A DNA stretch of 64,000 nucleotides from Pirellulales bacterium (GTDB lineage Bacteria > Planctomycetota > Planctomycetia > Pirellulales > Lacipirellulaceae): the NCBI GenBank assembly GCA_020847515.1, contig JADLBW010000059.1, forward strand, positions 1 to 64,000, written 5' to 3'. Of the stretch, positions 1 through 10,510 are shown in pieces. The notes under the pieces were generated by a model, which was given only the letters and a program-made list of their open reading frames with translations, was not told the DNA's origin and did no database searches. Numbering within the stretch: the first letter of the stretch is position 1; the number at the start of each line of letters is the position of its first letter. A program made the position numbers and the translations under genes.

Positions 1-1275
1 CCCCTCCATGAATGGGTCGTCGCCCAGTTGCCGGGGCGGCTGCGGCTGGCGGCGCTGGCGACGACGGCCCTTATTCTGCTCATTGTGCTGTTGCCGTTTA
101 CGTGGCTGGGATGGAACGCCTTTCTGGAAGGTCGGGGGGTGTTCGTCTACCTCAACGATCAGCAGAATCGGCAGGACTTGATTCACAAGGCGGAGACGCT
201 TATTGAGAAGTTGCCGTTTTCTGATCAGTTCCTTGGACCGCCCGCCGAGAAGGCTGCTGGTCAGCCCCAGCCTGTCGCGCCCAAGAGCGACGCGCCGCGC
301 GTCGCAACGGGGGTTGACCAACCGCCGCTGGAACCAGACGCCGAGCCGCCGGCCATCGAGCCCGGCTCGCCGGTCAACTTGACCGCTATTTTTCGCAGCG
401 CGGCTGGCTGGTTCGGCGGACTGTTGCTTAATACCGCCCAGGGGCTGGCGCGGATGCTGCTGGGCCTGGTCATCATGGTGCTGGCGGTGTACTACTTTCT
501 GGCCGACGGGCCGGCCATGATTCGCACCGTGATGCTGCTGTCCCCGCTGGAGAGCGAGTACGAGCGCGAGTTGCTCGATAAATTCTCGAACGTCAGCCGC
601 GCTGTGGTAGTCGCGGTGTTGGCTTCCGCAGTAGTCCAGGGCCTGCTGGCGGGATTGGGCTTTTATCTTGCCCTTGACGCCGGGGCGCCAATTTTCCTGC
701 TTACGATGGCGACGATGCTGCTGGCGGTAGTTCCGTTCGTTGGCGCCGCTGGCGTCTGGATTCCGACGTGCTTGTGGATCTTCTTTTACCAGGGCCAGCG
801 GATTGTCGACGGGCACGCTGCCACAGGCGAGCCGGTCAAGGCGCTCATTCTAGCGCTCTATTGCGCGGGCGTCGTGTCGACCATTGACAACGTCATCAAG
901 CCGTTGATCCTGCACGGTCAATCGAACCTGCACCCGCTGCTGGCGCTGATGAGCGTGCTGGGCGGCGTAACGGCGCTGGGCCCGGTCGGCATTCTGGTGG
1001 GGCCGATGCTGGTCGCCTTTATCCACGCGCTGCTGGTAATGGTGAATAAGGAGCTCAGGCTGCTGAGCGGCGAAGTCATCGATCCGGCATATCACCTGCC
1101 CGCGTCGCCGGGGACTGCCGGCGTAGTCGAGGCAGAGGCGGGCCGCGAGCAGCCGGCGGGCGTCTTGGAGCAATTGCGGGCCGCCATCCAGGTTCCAGGC
1201 TCGGCCAAGGGGGCGGCACGCGGGCCGTTGGCCCGGGTGCGTGAATCAGCCAAGCGCCGGCGAAGGCGGAAATAG
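1..1275 (+). CDS. AI-2E family transporter (permease), 5' truncated by window edge
   Basis: Frame open from base 1 (PLHEWVVAQLPGRLRLAALATTALILL...); multiple TM segments and C-terminal 'PLLALMSVLGGVTALGPVGILVGPMLVAF' typical of AI-2E/PerM family. Confidence 0.85.
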   Translation, partial: PLHEWVVAQLPGRLRLAALATTALILLIVLLPFTWLGWNAFLEGRGVFVYLNDQQNRQDLIHKAETLIEKLPFSDQFLGPPAEKAAGQPQPVAPKSDAPRVATGVDQPPLEPDAEPPAIEPGSPVNLTAIFRSAAGWFGGLLLNTAQGLARMLLGLVIMVLAVYYFLADGPAMIRTVMLLSPLESEYERELLDKFSNVSRAVVVAVLASAVVQGLLAGLGFYLALDAGAPIFLLTMATMLLAVVPFVGAAGVWIPTCLWIFFYQGQRIVDGHAATGEPVKALILALYCAGVVSTIDNVIKPLILHGQSNLHPLLALMSVLGGVTALGPVGILVGPMLVAFIHALLVMVNKELRLLSGEVIDPAYHLPASPGTAGVVEAEAGREQPAGVLEQLRAAIQVPGSAKGAARGPLARVRESAKRRRRRK

Positions 1276-1400
1276 CCGACGGCAATGTCCCGGAACCGGC
1301 CGGGTGGTCGGCTGGCAGTTCCGCAGAGATTCGGAGCAAATCTGGGCGGCGCCCGCTTGCCCTCGCGGGCACCAGGTCGTAGCCTAGACATATCTGCAAC

Positions 1401-1415
1401 TGAGATTCATTCTCA
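1401..1415. promoter_or_regulatory. Candidate Fur box TGAGATTCATTCTCA upstream of feoAB
   Basis: Near-palindromic 7-1-7 sequence TGAGATTCATTCTCA, 19 nt before the feoA ATG; resembles Fur box TGAGAATnATTCTCA. Confidence 0.55.
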
Positions 1416-1434
1416 ACAGGGCGATGAACCAGCG

Positions 1435-1746
1435 ATGCGTAGTGGTATAGAGGCCGAGCCGCGCCTGTTGCCCTTGGGGGTAGCCGCGCCGCTAAACTTG
1501 CACGCTATTGGGGCGAATTTGCGTATCGTTCGCGTCGAAGCCCCTGCCGCAGATGCCGCGCGGCTGAACGCGCTGGGCGTGTGCGTCGGTCGCCGGCTTT
1601 CCGTGGTGAAGCCCGGCGACCCGATGATTGTGCGCGTTGTCGGTGCGCGGGTTGGTTTATCTGCACGATTGGCGGCAGCGGTGTGGGTGGAAAGCACGGC
1701 CGCGGTTTCGCAGGACGAAGTCGCGCCCATCAGGGCCGCCGTTTAA
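1435..1746 (+). CDS. feoA: FeoA domain protein (ferrous iron transport)
   Basis: Small SH3-like FeoA-type sequence 'RLNALGVCVGRRLSVVKPGDPMIVRVVGARVGLSARLAAAVWV' immediately upstream of feoB. Confidence 0.8.
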   Translation: MRSGIEAEPRLLPLGVAAPLNLHAIGANLRIVRVEAPAADAARLNALGVCVGRRLSVVKPGDPMIVRVVGARVGLSARLAAAVWVESTAAVSQDEVAPIRAAV

Positions 1747-1748
1747 CC

Positions 1749-3776
1749 GTGAGTGTAGCGCTAGATCAACGCGAACTGCCGCTCCTCGATCGTGAAGCGC
1801 CCAGCTTAGCTGCTCGTGGCGCCGGTGAAGTCACCATCGCGCTGGTGGGCAATCCCAACGCCGGTAAGACATCGGTCTTTAACCGGCTCACGGGCCTGCG
1901 GGCCAAGACGGCGAACTTCCCCGGGACGACGGTTGAACATCGCCGCGCCACCCTCGCCATCGACGAGCGGTGGACGACGCTCATCGATCTACCTGGCGTC
2001 TACAGCCTCCAGCCGAGTACGCCCGACGAACAGGTCGCCTGCGACGCCCTCGCAGGTCGGCTTCCCGGCGTTGCGCCGCCGGATCTGATTCTGCTGGTCG
2101 TAGATTCCACGAACCTGGAACGAAACCTGTTCCTGGCCAGCCAGGTCGTTGAATTGCACCGTCCGACGGTTGTAGCGCTGAATTTCTGCGACGTCGCCGA
2201 AAAGCAAGGCATCGAGGTCGACGTCGCCGAGCTGAGCGGGTGGCTGGGCTGTCCGGTCGTCAAAGTCTCGGCAAGGACCGGTCGCGGCATCGACGTCCTG
2301 CTAGCTACGATCGATCGCACCGTTCACGAGCAACTACGTCCGCGGATCCATCCGGAACTTGCGGCATGCGGCGCGTGCCATGGTTGCCCCCATTCAGCTC
2401 GCTTCGCCTGGGCGGAGCGGGTACGAACCGCGAGCGTCCGCGGCGAGGACCGCCGGCACGGACGCCTTACCGAGGCCGTCGACCGCGTGCTTACGCACCG
2501 CGTAGCGGGGCTGGCGTGCTTCGCGGCGGTGATGGCGCTGACGTTCCTGTTGATCTTCTGGGCCGCCACGTTCCCCATGGAACTGATCGATGGGCTGTTC
2601 GGCCTGGCGGGCGAAGTAGTCGGCCGATGGTTGCCGGCCGGTGATCTCAATAGTTTGCTTACGCACGGAGTCATCGGCGGCGTCGGCGGGATGCTCGTCT
2701 TTCTGCCGCAAATTTGCCTATTGTTTTTCATGTTGGCGCTGCTGGAGGACTCCGGCTACATGGCCCGGGCGGCATTCGTGATGGATCGCCTGATGCACCG
2801 CGTCGGGCTGCCCGGAAAGGCCTTCGTGCCGCTGCTGTCGGCCCATGCCTGCGCCATTCCAGCGATCATGTCGACCCGGGTGATCGAAGACCGCCGCGAC
2901 CGGTTGGCGACGATCATGGTCATCCCACTGTTGACCTGTTCGGCCCGAATACCGGTCTATGCAATGGTGACCGCCCTGCTCTTCCCCGCTGCGCCGCTGA
3001 AGGCGGCGGCCCTGTTCTGTGGGGCTTACGGGCTGGGGATTGCCGCGGCGCTAGCGATGGCCTGGCTCTTCAAACGTACGCTGCTGAAAGGGCCCGTTCG
3101 TCCGCTGGTGATCGAGCTGCCGAATTACCGGATGCCTTCGCTGCGCAATGCGCTGCTGTTGACATTCGATCGCGCCATGGCGTTCGTGAAGACGGCCGGC
3201 ACGACGATCCTGGCCATTTCGCTGGTACTGTGGGCGCTGGCGAACTACCCCAACACGCCGCCGCACCGCTTGCCCGCCGACGTCCAGACGCGGGTAACCG
3301 AACTGACCGCAGCGGGGGATGAAGCAGGGGCTCGGCATCTGCTGGAGCAGGCGTCGCTGGAGCGCTCGTTTGCCGGACGGCTCGGACGACGAATTCAGCC
3401 GCTGTTTGACCCGCTGGGGTTCGACTGGAAGATGAGCGTCGGCGTGCTCACCTCGTTTGCCGCCCGAGAAGTGATCGTCTCATCCACGGCCGTACTATAC
3501 GGGCTAGGCTCTGAGGGAGCGGACCAGGGGGTCGATTCGCTGCTCGACTCGCTCCGCACGGCGCGCAGGCCAGACGGCACGCCGGTCTTCACCACGGCGA
3601 CCGGGCTCAGCTTGCTTGTGTTCTACGTGCTGGCGATGCAATGTTTGCCGACGCAGGCCATCACGCGTCGCGAGACGGGCGCCTGGAAATGGCCGCTAGT
3701 ACAACTGGCTTACATGACGGCGCTGGCCTACCTCGCGGCGATGGCGACCTATCAGGCGGCCAGCGCCCTGACCTGA
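1749..3776 (+). CDS. feoB: Ferrous iron transport protein B
   Basis: GTP-binding motifs GNPNAGKT, DLPGVYSL, NFCD plus Gate and FeoB C-terminal membrane domains; GTG start at 1749. Confidence 0.95.
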   Translation: MSVALDQRELPLLDREAPSLAARGAGEVTIALVGNPNAGKTSVFNRLTGLRAKTANFPGTTVEHRRATLAIDERWTTLIDLPGVYSLQPSTPDEQVACDALAGRLPGVAPPDLILLVVDSTNLERNLFLASQVVELHRPTVVALNFCDVAEKQGIEVDVAELSGWLGCPVVKVSARTGRGIDVLLATIDRTVHEQLRPRIHPELAACGACHGCPHSARFAWAERVRTASVRGEDRRHGRLTEAVDRVLTHRVAGLACFAAVMALTFLLIFWAATFPMELIDGLFGLAGEVVGRWLPAGDLNSLLTHGVIGGVGGMLVFLPQICLLFFMLALLEDSGYMARAAFVMDRLMHRVGLPGKAFVPLLSAHACAIPAIMSTRVIEDRRDRLATIMVIPLLTCSARIPVYAMVTALLFPAAPLKAAALFCGAYGLGIAAALAMAWLFKRTLLKGPVRPLVIELPNYRMPSLRNALLLTFDRAMAFVKTAGTTILAISLVLWALANYPNTPPHRLPADVQTRVTELTAAGDEAGARHLLEQASLERSFAGRLGRRIQPLFDPLGFDWKMSVGVLTSFAAREVIVSSTAVLYGLGSEGADQGVDSLLDSLRTARRPDGTPVFTTATGLSLLVFYVLAMQCLPTQAITRRETGAWKWPLVQLAYMTALAYLAAMATYQAASALT

Positions 3777-4042
3777 CTAGTTGATTCTGTCGCCGCTAGA
3801 GCCATTCGCCGGCGCTTCTGTAGCCCTTTCGTCGCCGCCTAAGCGGAGGCTACTTCTATGGTCGCCGCCAGCGGATAGTCGCCAGCCGTTCGTCAGGCTT
3901 GATTCATCAGCGATGCCGTCATCGGCGCTTGAACCGAGTGGGAGGCGGCGCCGATCGATGGATTGCCGTGCGAGGATGTCGCGCCGATGCCGTGCGGCTT
4001 GCCCTTCTCGCCATATCGAGCAGCCCCTCCTACAATGGCGTT

Positions 4043-5197
4043 ATGCGCATTTATCTTGATAACGCCGCCACGAGTTGGCCGAAGCCGGAAGTTGTATATA
4101 ACGCCTTAGACAAGTATCAGCGCGAGGTCGGCGCCGCCGCGGGGCGCGGCGGATATCGCGATGCGATCGAAGCCCAGCGGGTCGTCGCCGCGGCCCGGCG
4201 CGAGGTCGCCGGGCTGATCGGCGCCGCTGATCCCAATCGCATCGTCTTTGGCGGGAACTGCTCCGACGCGCTTAACCTGTCGATCCACGGCGTGTTGCGG
4301 CCCGGGGATCATGTCGTCGCGACGGTGTGCGACCACAACTCAGTCCTGCGCCCGCTGGCAGAACAAACCCGCACTCGCGACGTGGCGGTCACCTACGTTG
4401 GCTGCGACGGCGGTGGCTATGTCGATCCCGATGACGTACGGCGGGCTATCCGCCCCCAGACGCTCCTGGTCATCGTGACCCACGGTTCCAACGTCACCGG
4501 GGCGATTCAGCCGCTGGCAGAGATCGCCGCCGTGGCCAAAACGGCAGGCGTGCTGGTGATGGTCGACGCCGCCCAGTCGGTCGGCCATGTTGCGGTGGCC
4601 GTCGAGAAGCTGGGCGTCGACCTGTTGGCGGCGGCTGGCCACAAGGGGCCGCTCGGTCCGTCGGGCACCGGCTTTTTGTACGTGGCGCCGGGCGTGGAGA
4701 ACCAATTGCGGCCGATCCGGCAGGGTGGCACTGGGATTGAAAGCCAGCTCGACCGCATGCCCGACGAGCTGCCCACCCGGTACGAGGCTGGCAGTTTGAA
4801 CGCACCTGCTCTGGCTGGGCTTGCAGCCGGCGTAAAGTACTTGCGCGAGCGCACTGTCGGCGAAGTGGCCGCGCACGAGGCGATGATCATCAATCGGCTG
4901 TGCGACGGCCTCCGCACCATCGCCGGCGTGCGGGTATACGGTCCGGCGCCAGGCCAGCCGCGCGGGCCGGTTGTCAGCTTCAGCGTCGCGGAATATGATC
5001 CGCAGGAGTTCGCGGCGGCGCTCGACTCGTCGTGCGGCATTCAATGCCGTGCGGGTTTGCACTGTGCGCCGCGCATGCACGAGGCCCTGGGAACAACCGC
5101 ACTCGGCGGCGCCGTGCGGATGAGCCCCGGCTGGTCGACGAGCCCTGCGGACATCGATCGGACGCTCGAGGCGGTAGCCGCAATTGCAGGGGCCTGA
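4043..5197 (+). CDS. Class V aminotransferase / cysteine desulfurase family protein
   Basis: 'IYLDNAATSWPKPEVVYNAL', 'AAGHKGPLGPSGTGFLYV' PLP-lysine region, 'YEAGSLNAPALAGL'. Confidence 0.88.
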   Translation: MRIYLDNAATSWPKPEVVYNALDKYQREVGAAAGRGGYRDAIEAQRVVAAARREVAGLIGAADPNRIVFGGNCSDALNLSIHGVLRPGDHVVATVCDHNSVLRPLAEQTRTRDVAVTYVGCDGGGYVDPDDVRRAIRPQTLLVIVTHGSNVTGAIQPLAEIAAVAKTAGVLVMVDAAQSVGHVAVAVEKLGVDLLAAAGHKGPLGPSGTGFLYVAPGVENQLRPIRQGGTGIESQLDRMPDELPTRYEAGSLNAPALAGLAAGVKYLRERTVGEVAAHEAMIINRLCDGLRTIAGVRVYGPAPGQPRGPVVSFSVAEYDPQEFAAALDSSCGIQCRAGLHCAPRMHEALGTTALGGAVRMSPGWSTSPADIDRTLEAVAAIAGA

Positions 5198-5335
5198 ATT
5201 GCAGTCGAAGGGCCAGTTCCCTGGATGGGCCCGCAAGATCGAAGTCCGTCGGCGGCAAGCGCATCCCGTCCGAATTTGTACAGCGCGCGGGTTGGTTAGG
5301 TGTACGGGTTTCGCCTGAACGTGTAGGAGGCCATC

Positions 5336-5779
5336 ATGCCAAACAGTCAGCCGCCTGCTTCCCGCCCGGCGCAATCGCCCTGGTATGCTGACGGCCTGCA
5401 ATTCACCTGCACCGGCTGCGGTGATTGCTGCACCGGCGCTCCGGGGTACGTATGGGTGAACGCACAGGAAATCGAGGCGCTAGCAGCGCGTCTAGCGTTG
5501 CCGGTAGAGGTCTTCGAGAAGAAATACGTACGACAGATTGGCGTCCGGCGCTCGCTCGCTGAGCGGAAAAACTACGACTGCGTATTCCTCGACGACCAAC
5601 GTCGTTGCACGGTCTATGAGGACCGCCCCCGTCAGTGCCGGACGTGGCCCTTTTGGGACTCCAATCTGAAGACCCCTGCCGCCTGGGAAGCTGCCTGTGC
5701 CGCCTGTCCGGGCAGCGGCCAGGGCCAGCTTTACACCCTGGAGGCGATCAGCGAGCAGGCTGCCGCCATTCGCATCTAG
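5336..5779 (+). CDS. YkgJ family cysteine cluster protein
   Basis: 'FTCTGCGDCCTGAPGYVWV' and 'RRCTVYEDRPRQCRTWPFW' metal-binding cysteine motifs. Confidence 0.88.
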   Translation: MPNSQPPASRPAQSPWYADGLQFTCTGCGDCCTGAPGYVWVNAQEIEALAARLALPVEVFEKKYVRQIGVRRSLAERKNYDCVFLDDQRRCTVYEDRPRQCRTWPFWDSNLKTPAAWEAACAACPGSGQGQLYTLEAISEQAAAIRI

Positions 5780-6195
5780 GCCCGGCGGCCGCGGCTCGCG
5801 CGCCGCCATGCCAGCACCGACGGTGCGTTTTCTAACGATTTTTCCGATGGGCTAAAGAATCGGGTCCCGGGCCTCCGATACCTCATCCAGTTACTTATCC
5901 CCGGCTATAGTCGGCGCGGCCATGGCCACGCTGGCGAGGCGGGTCCGCGGCGTTTATAGGTCGCGGAATCGATCTTTGACAACTCATGTCGCTATCGCTG
6001 TTCGCCGCTGTCGGCGCCCTGTTGCCCGGCGACGAGCATCGAGGACTTACGAAAAATCTAGAGGCCCACGACTGGACTAGCTTCCTTGACTGTAGTGCTT
6101 ATGCCAATTACACTTGGAGCGAGTGACCACCCTTCGTTTGCTCGGTCGCTGCACGCCGAAAGGCAGCCGAAGACCTTGTCATAGGGGACCTCGTC

Positions 6196-6615
6196 GTGAC
6201 CAAGAAAGAAATCGTGAAGACGATCTCCGATGAGATTGGCCTCACGCAATTGAAGACCAAAGAGATCGTCCAAAAGACCTTCGACGCGATTGTGGAAACG
6301 CTGGTCGAAGACCACCGGATTGAGCTGCGGAACTTCGGCGTGTTTGAAGTGAAGCGCCGGGCTGCTCGCAAGGCCCGCAATCCCCGCACCGGCGAGAAAG
6401 TCTTTGTCCCGGAAAAGTTTGTGGTGACCTTTAAGCCGGGCAAGGAAATGGAAGAGCGGGTGCGGGAGCTGGAACGGCGGGCCAATGAGGCCGCCCGCCA
6501 GCAGGTCATGCAGGAAAACGCCCAGTTGCAGACCAATCACCAACCGACGGCCGCCCCGCCTCCGGCGCCGAGCGCTTTTACCGCTTCGGCCGATTTCGAG
6601 GCGACCTCCGACTAA
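6196..6615 (+). CDS. HU/IHF family DNA-binding protein with Pro/Ala/Gln-rich C-terminal tail
   Basis: '[84 protein letters not shown]'; GTG start. Confidence 0.93.
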   Translation: MTKKEIVKTISDEIGLTQLKTKEIVQKTFDAIVETLVEDHRIELRNFGVFEVKRRAARKARNPRTGEKVFVPEKFVVTFKPGKEMEERVRELERRANEAARQQVMQENAQLQTNHQPTAAPPPAPSAFTASADFEATSD

Positions 6616-6925
6616 CATCTGCCGCGACGGGCTGGAGCGCCATGCAAGCGTGCTCGCCCTCGACGCAAGTAGCTGTGCTCGCTAGGATTAGCAGCCCTTA
6701 TCGAATCACCGGCGCGCTACGACGGCCGCCAGCAAGTCAGCAGTATGCCCACGACGCACTCATCTGGTGTAGCAATCGGGAGTCATTCTTGCGCGGCCCC
6801 TCGCGGGCAGCGCCGGAACGCCATCCTGCCGTAAGCGTAAATACATGGATCGTGAAGCGTTACGCTCATGCCCGCGCAGGCGAGCGCGGCGCGCGACGTT
6901 GGCAGCTCAAGGAGGAGCTACGCAC

Positions 6926-7144
6926 ATGCGCAACTGGCTCATTACTACCGCGCTACTCTGCATGCTGGCGCCCAGCGCCGGCTGCCTGATACCCATCTAC
7001 TCGGGCGATCCGGCACGGCGGGCGCAAGAGCTGTTCTATACGTCCGAGAACCTGCGGCTGTTGCTGGACGAATGGGAGCGGATCTGGTTCCTCGATCAGC
7101 CCAGCCACATGACGCCGCATAGCGTCCACGGCGGCATTATTTGA
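6926..7144 (+). CDS. Small putative lipoprotein
   Basis: Strong SD (aaggaggag), signal peptide with lipobox-like PSAGC: MRNWLITTALLCMLAPSAGCLIPIYSGDP. Confidence 0.6.
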   Translation: MRNWLITTALLCMLAPSAGCLIPIYSGDPARRAQELFYTSENLRLLLDEWERIWFLDQPSHMTPHSVHGGII

Positions 7145-7426
7145 TCGACGTACGACGCCAGGGCGGCCGTCCGCCGCCGCGGCGGGGCCGTGCGATATCA
7201 CTTCCGGCGTGCGCAGGGCAGTTCGTGGCCTTGCGTACGCCGCTTGCTTGCGCGGGTTGCGAGGCAGAAAGAATCCTGTCATGTTCAGCATGGCTATAGG
7301 ACGCTTGCTGACCGGTCGGACTGGACTTTGCGAAGTCCGCCGGCACTCGTAGGCGTGCAAACTCGCGAGCCTCGAACAACGTACTGTGGCGCGGCTATGT
7401 GACGCCTACGACGCGCCGTCTAGCGC

Positions 7427-8395
7427 ATGCCTGTAAACCCGCAATTGCCACGCCCTTCCGATTCGCGCGCTGCTGGGGCGATCGACTTGCGCGTGCAGCT
7501 CGGCCGGCTTACGCTGCCCAATCCGATTCTCGTGGCCTCGGGCACGTTCGGCTACGCTCGAGAAATGCAGCAACTGGTCGACCTCTCCCGCCTGGGCGGC
7601 ATACTGCCCAAAACCGTCACCCGCGAGCCGCGGGCTGGAAATCCGCCCTGGCGAACGGTCGAAACGCCCTCCGGCATGCTCAATTCCATCGGTCTCGATA
7701 ACGACGGGATCGACGCCTTCGTCGCCGGCCATCTGCCGTATCTTGCCTCGGTGGGGGCGCCGATCATCGTCAGCATCGCCGGGCGCACGGCCGAAGAATT
7801 CGTCGAAATGTCGGCGTTGCTGGGCGGCACGAGCGGCCCGGCGGCGATCGAGCTGAACATTTCCTGCCCGAACGTTAGCGGCGGCGTCGATTTCGGCGCC
7901 AACCCGGCAATGTGCGAGCGGTTGGTCGGCCAGTGTCGGGCAGCTTGCCAGTTGCCGATTGTCGCCAAGTTAACGCCCAACGTCACCAGCATCGCCGAGG
8001 TCGCCAAGGCGGCCGAAGCGGGCGGCGCCGACGCCATTTCGCTGATCAACACCTGCCAGGCCATGGCGGTTGACTGGCGCCGGCGCCGGCCGATCTTGGG
8101 CAACGTCATCGGCGGCCTGAGCGGCCCGGCGATTAAGCCCATCGCGCTACGGTGCGTATTCCAGGCGGCGCGGGCCGTAAAGACGCCGTTGGTGGGGATC
8201 GGCGGCATCGCGACGATCGACGACGTGATGGAGTTCCTCGTGGCCGGGGCGTCGGCGGTTCAACTGGGGACGGTGAACTTCTACAATCCAACGGTGTCGA
8301 TGACGGTGCTCGACGCCCTGCCCGACGCCCTGGCGACGCTGGGGGCCACGAGTGTCGGCGAAGTTGTCGGCACGCTGCAGGCGCCCGCGGCTTGA
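7427..8395 (+). CDS. pyrD: Dihydroorotate dehydrogenase (class 1B-like)
   Basis: '[20 protein letters not shown]', '[12 protein letters not shown]', '[27 protein letters not shown]'. Confidence 0.92.
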   Translation: MPVNPQLPRPSDSRAAGAIDLRVQLGRLTLPNPILVASGTFGYAREMQQLVDLSRLGGILPKTVTREPRAGNPPWRTVETPSGMLNSIGLDNDGIDAFVAGHLPYLASVGAPIIVSIAGRTAEEFVEMSALLGGTSGPAAIELNISCPNVSGGVDFGANPAMCERLVGQCRAACQLPIVAKLTPNVTSIAEVAKAAEAGGADAISLINTCQAMAVDWRRRRPILGNVIGGLSGPAIKPIALRCVFQAARAVKTPLVGIGGIATIDDVMEFLVAGASAVQLGTVNFYNPTVSMTVLDALPDALATLGATSVGEVVGTLQAPAA

Positions 8396-8405
8396 ACCCC
8401 AGAGC

Positions 8406-8476
8406 GTCGGGCCGCTGGTGCGACTGCCGGGCGTCTTGGCGACAAAGAATCGTCAGTCGCAAAACGCTTCCGACCC
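8406..8476. repeat. Dispersed palindromic repeat, copy A (degenerate)
   Basis: Left arm GTCGGGCCGCTGGTGCGACTG; right arm CAGTCGCAAAACGCTTCCGACCC; same family as copies at 28853, 63737, 63873. Confidence 0.65.
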
Positions 8477-8526
8477 TGTGCGCGCCCCGACTAAACTTAA
8501 TCCCGAACACTGCCCCAATAGCCTAC

Positions 8527-9498
8527 ATGCGCGTCCTCAGCGGCATTCAACCGACCGGGCCCTTTCACTGGGGCAATTACTTCGGCGCCATCCGGCAGTA
8601 TATCGAGCTGCAGGATCAAGCGGCCGAGGCGTATTACTTCATCGCGAACCTGCATGCGCTGACGTCGGTGCGCGACCCTGAGGCGCTGCGTCAGTACACG
8701 CTTAACGGGGCCATCGATCTGCTCGCCCTCGGCCTCGATCCCAACAAGGCCGTGTTGTTCGTCCAGTCGGACGTGCCCGAAGTGAGCGAGCTATGCTGGC
8801 TGCTGCTCACCGGCACGCCGATGGGGCTGCTCGAGCGGTGCGTGAGCTATAAGGACAAGCTCGCCAAGGGGCTGAAGGCCGACGCCGGGCTGTTCACCTA
8901 TCCTGTGCTGCAAGCGGCCGACATCCTGGCCTACGACGCCAACCTGGTGCCGGTGGGCGAGGATCAGGTTCAGCACATTGAAGTCTGCCGGGACATTGCC
9001 GGCAGCTTCAACCACCATTACGGCGAGACGTTCGTCCTGCCGAAGGCGAAGATTCTGGACGCCTCGGCCCGCGTCCCCGGCACCGACGGGGAAAAGATGT
9101 CGAAGAGCTACGGCAATACGCTGGCCGTGTTCGACGACGTGAAGGCGCAGCGGAAACAGATTATGCGGATCACGACCGACAGCCGGCCGATGGACCAGCC
9201 GAAAGAGCCCGATGGAGACGTCCTGTTCGATCTTTACAGGCTTGTAGCGAGCGAGTCCCAGGCAGCCGAGATGGCTGCGCTATACCGCCGCGGCGGATTT
9301 GGCTACGGCGACGTAAAGAAAGCGCTAGCCGATGCGGCGGAAGCGTTTTTCGCCCTGTCGCGCGAACGTCGCTCCGATTGGGTGAAGCGGCCGGACGACG
9401 TACGCGACGTCCTCAAGGCCGGCGCTGACAAGGCGCGCGCCAAGGCCGCGGCGACGCTCGCCCGGGCCCAGGCCGCGTGCGGCGTAAAGGGCTACTGA
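8527..9498 (+). CDS. trpS: Tryptophan--tRNA ligase
   Basis: 'RVLSGIQPTGPFHWGNYFGAI', 'GEDQVQHIEVCRDIA', 'GEKMSKSYGN'. Confidence 0.96.
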   Translation: MRVLSGIQPTGPFHWGNYFGAIRQYIELQDQAAEAYYFIANLHALTSVRDPEALRQYTLNGAIDLLALGLDPNKAVLFVQSDVPEVSELCWLLLTGTPMGLLERCVSYKDKLAKGLKADAGLFTYPVLQAADILAYDANLVPVGEDQVQHIEVCRDIAGSFNHHYGETFVLPKAKILDASARVPGTDGEKMSKSYGNTLAVFDDVKAQRKQIMRITTDSRPMDQPKEPDGDVLFDLYRLVASESQAAEMAALYRRGGFGYGDVKKALADAAEAFFALSRERRSDWVKRPDDVRDVLKAGADKARAKAAATLARAQAACGVKGY

Positions 9499-9499
9499 C

Positions 9500-9895
9500 A
9501 TGGGGGCGCGGATTCTCGGCATTGGGGCCGACGTCATCGAGTGCCTGCGGATCGCGCAAATGATCGAACGGCATGGCGAGCTGTTCATTCAGCGGGTCTA
9601 CACCGACCACGAGATCGCCTACTGTTCCACAAAGAAGGCGGCCACCCAGCATTACGCTGGCCGCTGGGCAGCGAAGGAAGCAGTGCTCAAAGCGCTCGGC
9701 ACCGGCTGGGTCCGCGGCATAAGTTGGCGGGACGTCGAGATTCGCCACAAGCCCGGGGGGGCGCCGACGGTGACGTTGCGCGGCGGGGCGCGCGAGGTGT
9801 TCGAACGTTCCGGCATTTCCGAGATGCACATCAGCATCTCGCACTGCCGGACCCATGCAATCGCGTACGCGATTGCCGAGGGGCCGGCGGATTAG
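9500..9895 (+). CDS. acpS: Holo-[acyl-carrier-protein] synthase
   Basis: 'ILGIGADVIECLRI', 'HYAGRWAAKEAVLKALGTG', 'HISISHCRTHAIAYAIAE'. Confidence 0.95.
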   Translation: MGARILGIGADVIECLRIAQMIERHGELFIQRVYTDHEIAYCSTKKAATQHYAGRWAAKEAVLKALGTGWVRGISWRDVEIRHKPGGAPTVTLRGGAREVFERSGISEMHISISHCRTHAIAYAIAEGPAD

Positions 9896-9959
9896 ACGCG
9901 ACGATCCAGTTCCGACTCTGACTGGCAGCGATCTACAATATGTCCAATCTACGCGTCCC

Positions 9960-10195
9960 ATGCCAACCATAGATGACATTGGGCCGTACAGGTTCTTTTT
10001 CTATTCCGCGGATGGAACGGATCCGCCGCATGTTCATACCCGGCGAGAACGTGCAACGGCGAAGTTCTGGCTGGATCCCGTTCGACTGTCGCGGTCGCGG
10101 GATTCGCCGATCACGAGTTGCGAAGCATTCAAAAGCTAATTGAAGACCATCGAGCCAGAATGCTGGAGTCCTGGAATGAGCACTTCGATAACTGA
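9960..10195 (+). pseudogene. DUF4160 family protein with -1 frame disruption near 10098-10103
   Basis: Frame 1 gives MPTIDDIGPYRFFFYSADGTDPPHVHTRRERATAKFWLDPVRLSRSR; continuing in the -1 frame gives GFADHELRSIQKLIEDHRARMLESWNEHFDN*. Confidence 0.75.
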
Positions 10196-10475
10196 ACGAG
10201 ACGTGTTTGCCGAGTCCGTCCAGTTTTCCAACGACTCGATGACGATTCGCTTGGATGACGGACGGGCGCTATCCGTGCCACTGGCTTGGTATCCCAGGCT
10301 GCTGCATGGCGGAGATGCAGAGCGAAGCAACTATGAGCTAATTGGCGATGGAGAGGGAATTCACTGGCCGGATCTCGACGAAGACGTCAGCATTGAGGGT
10401 CTCCTGGCCGGAAGAAGATCTGCCGAGAGCGATGCGTCGCTCGCGCCCTGGCTCGCCAAGCGCGGACGAAGTTGA
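10176..10475 (+). CDS. DUF2442 family protein
   Basis: 'FSNDSMTIRLDDGRALSVPLAWYPRLLHG...YELIGDGEGIHWPDLDEDVSIEGLLAG' ; start overlaps end of the DUF4160 gene. Confidence 0.88.
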   Translation: MSTSITERDVFAESVQFSNDSMTIRLDDGRALSVPLAWYPRLLHGGDAERSNYELIGDGEGIHWPDLDEDVSIEGLLAGRRSAESDASLAPWLAKRGRS

Positions 10476-10510
10476 GCTCATGTAGCCCAAACCCTCCTCG
10501 GCGCCTTGTA

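Noticed and set aside
5834-6195. Possible structured RNA in the long HU leader
   Set aside because: No clear conserved riboswitch or RNA motif could be recognised by eye.
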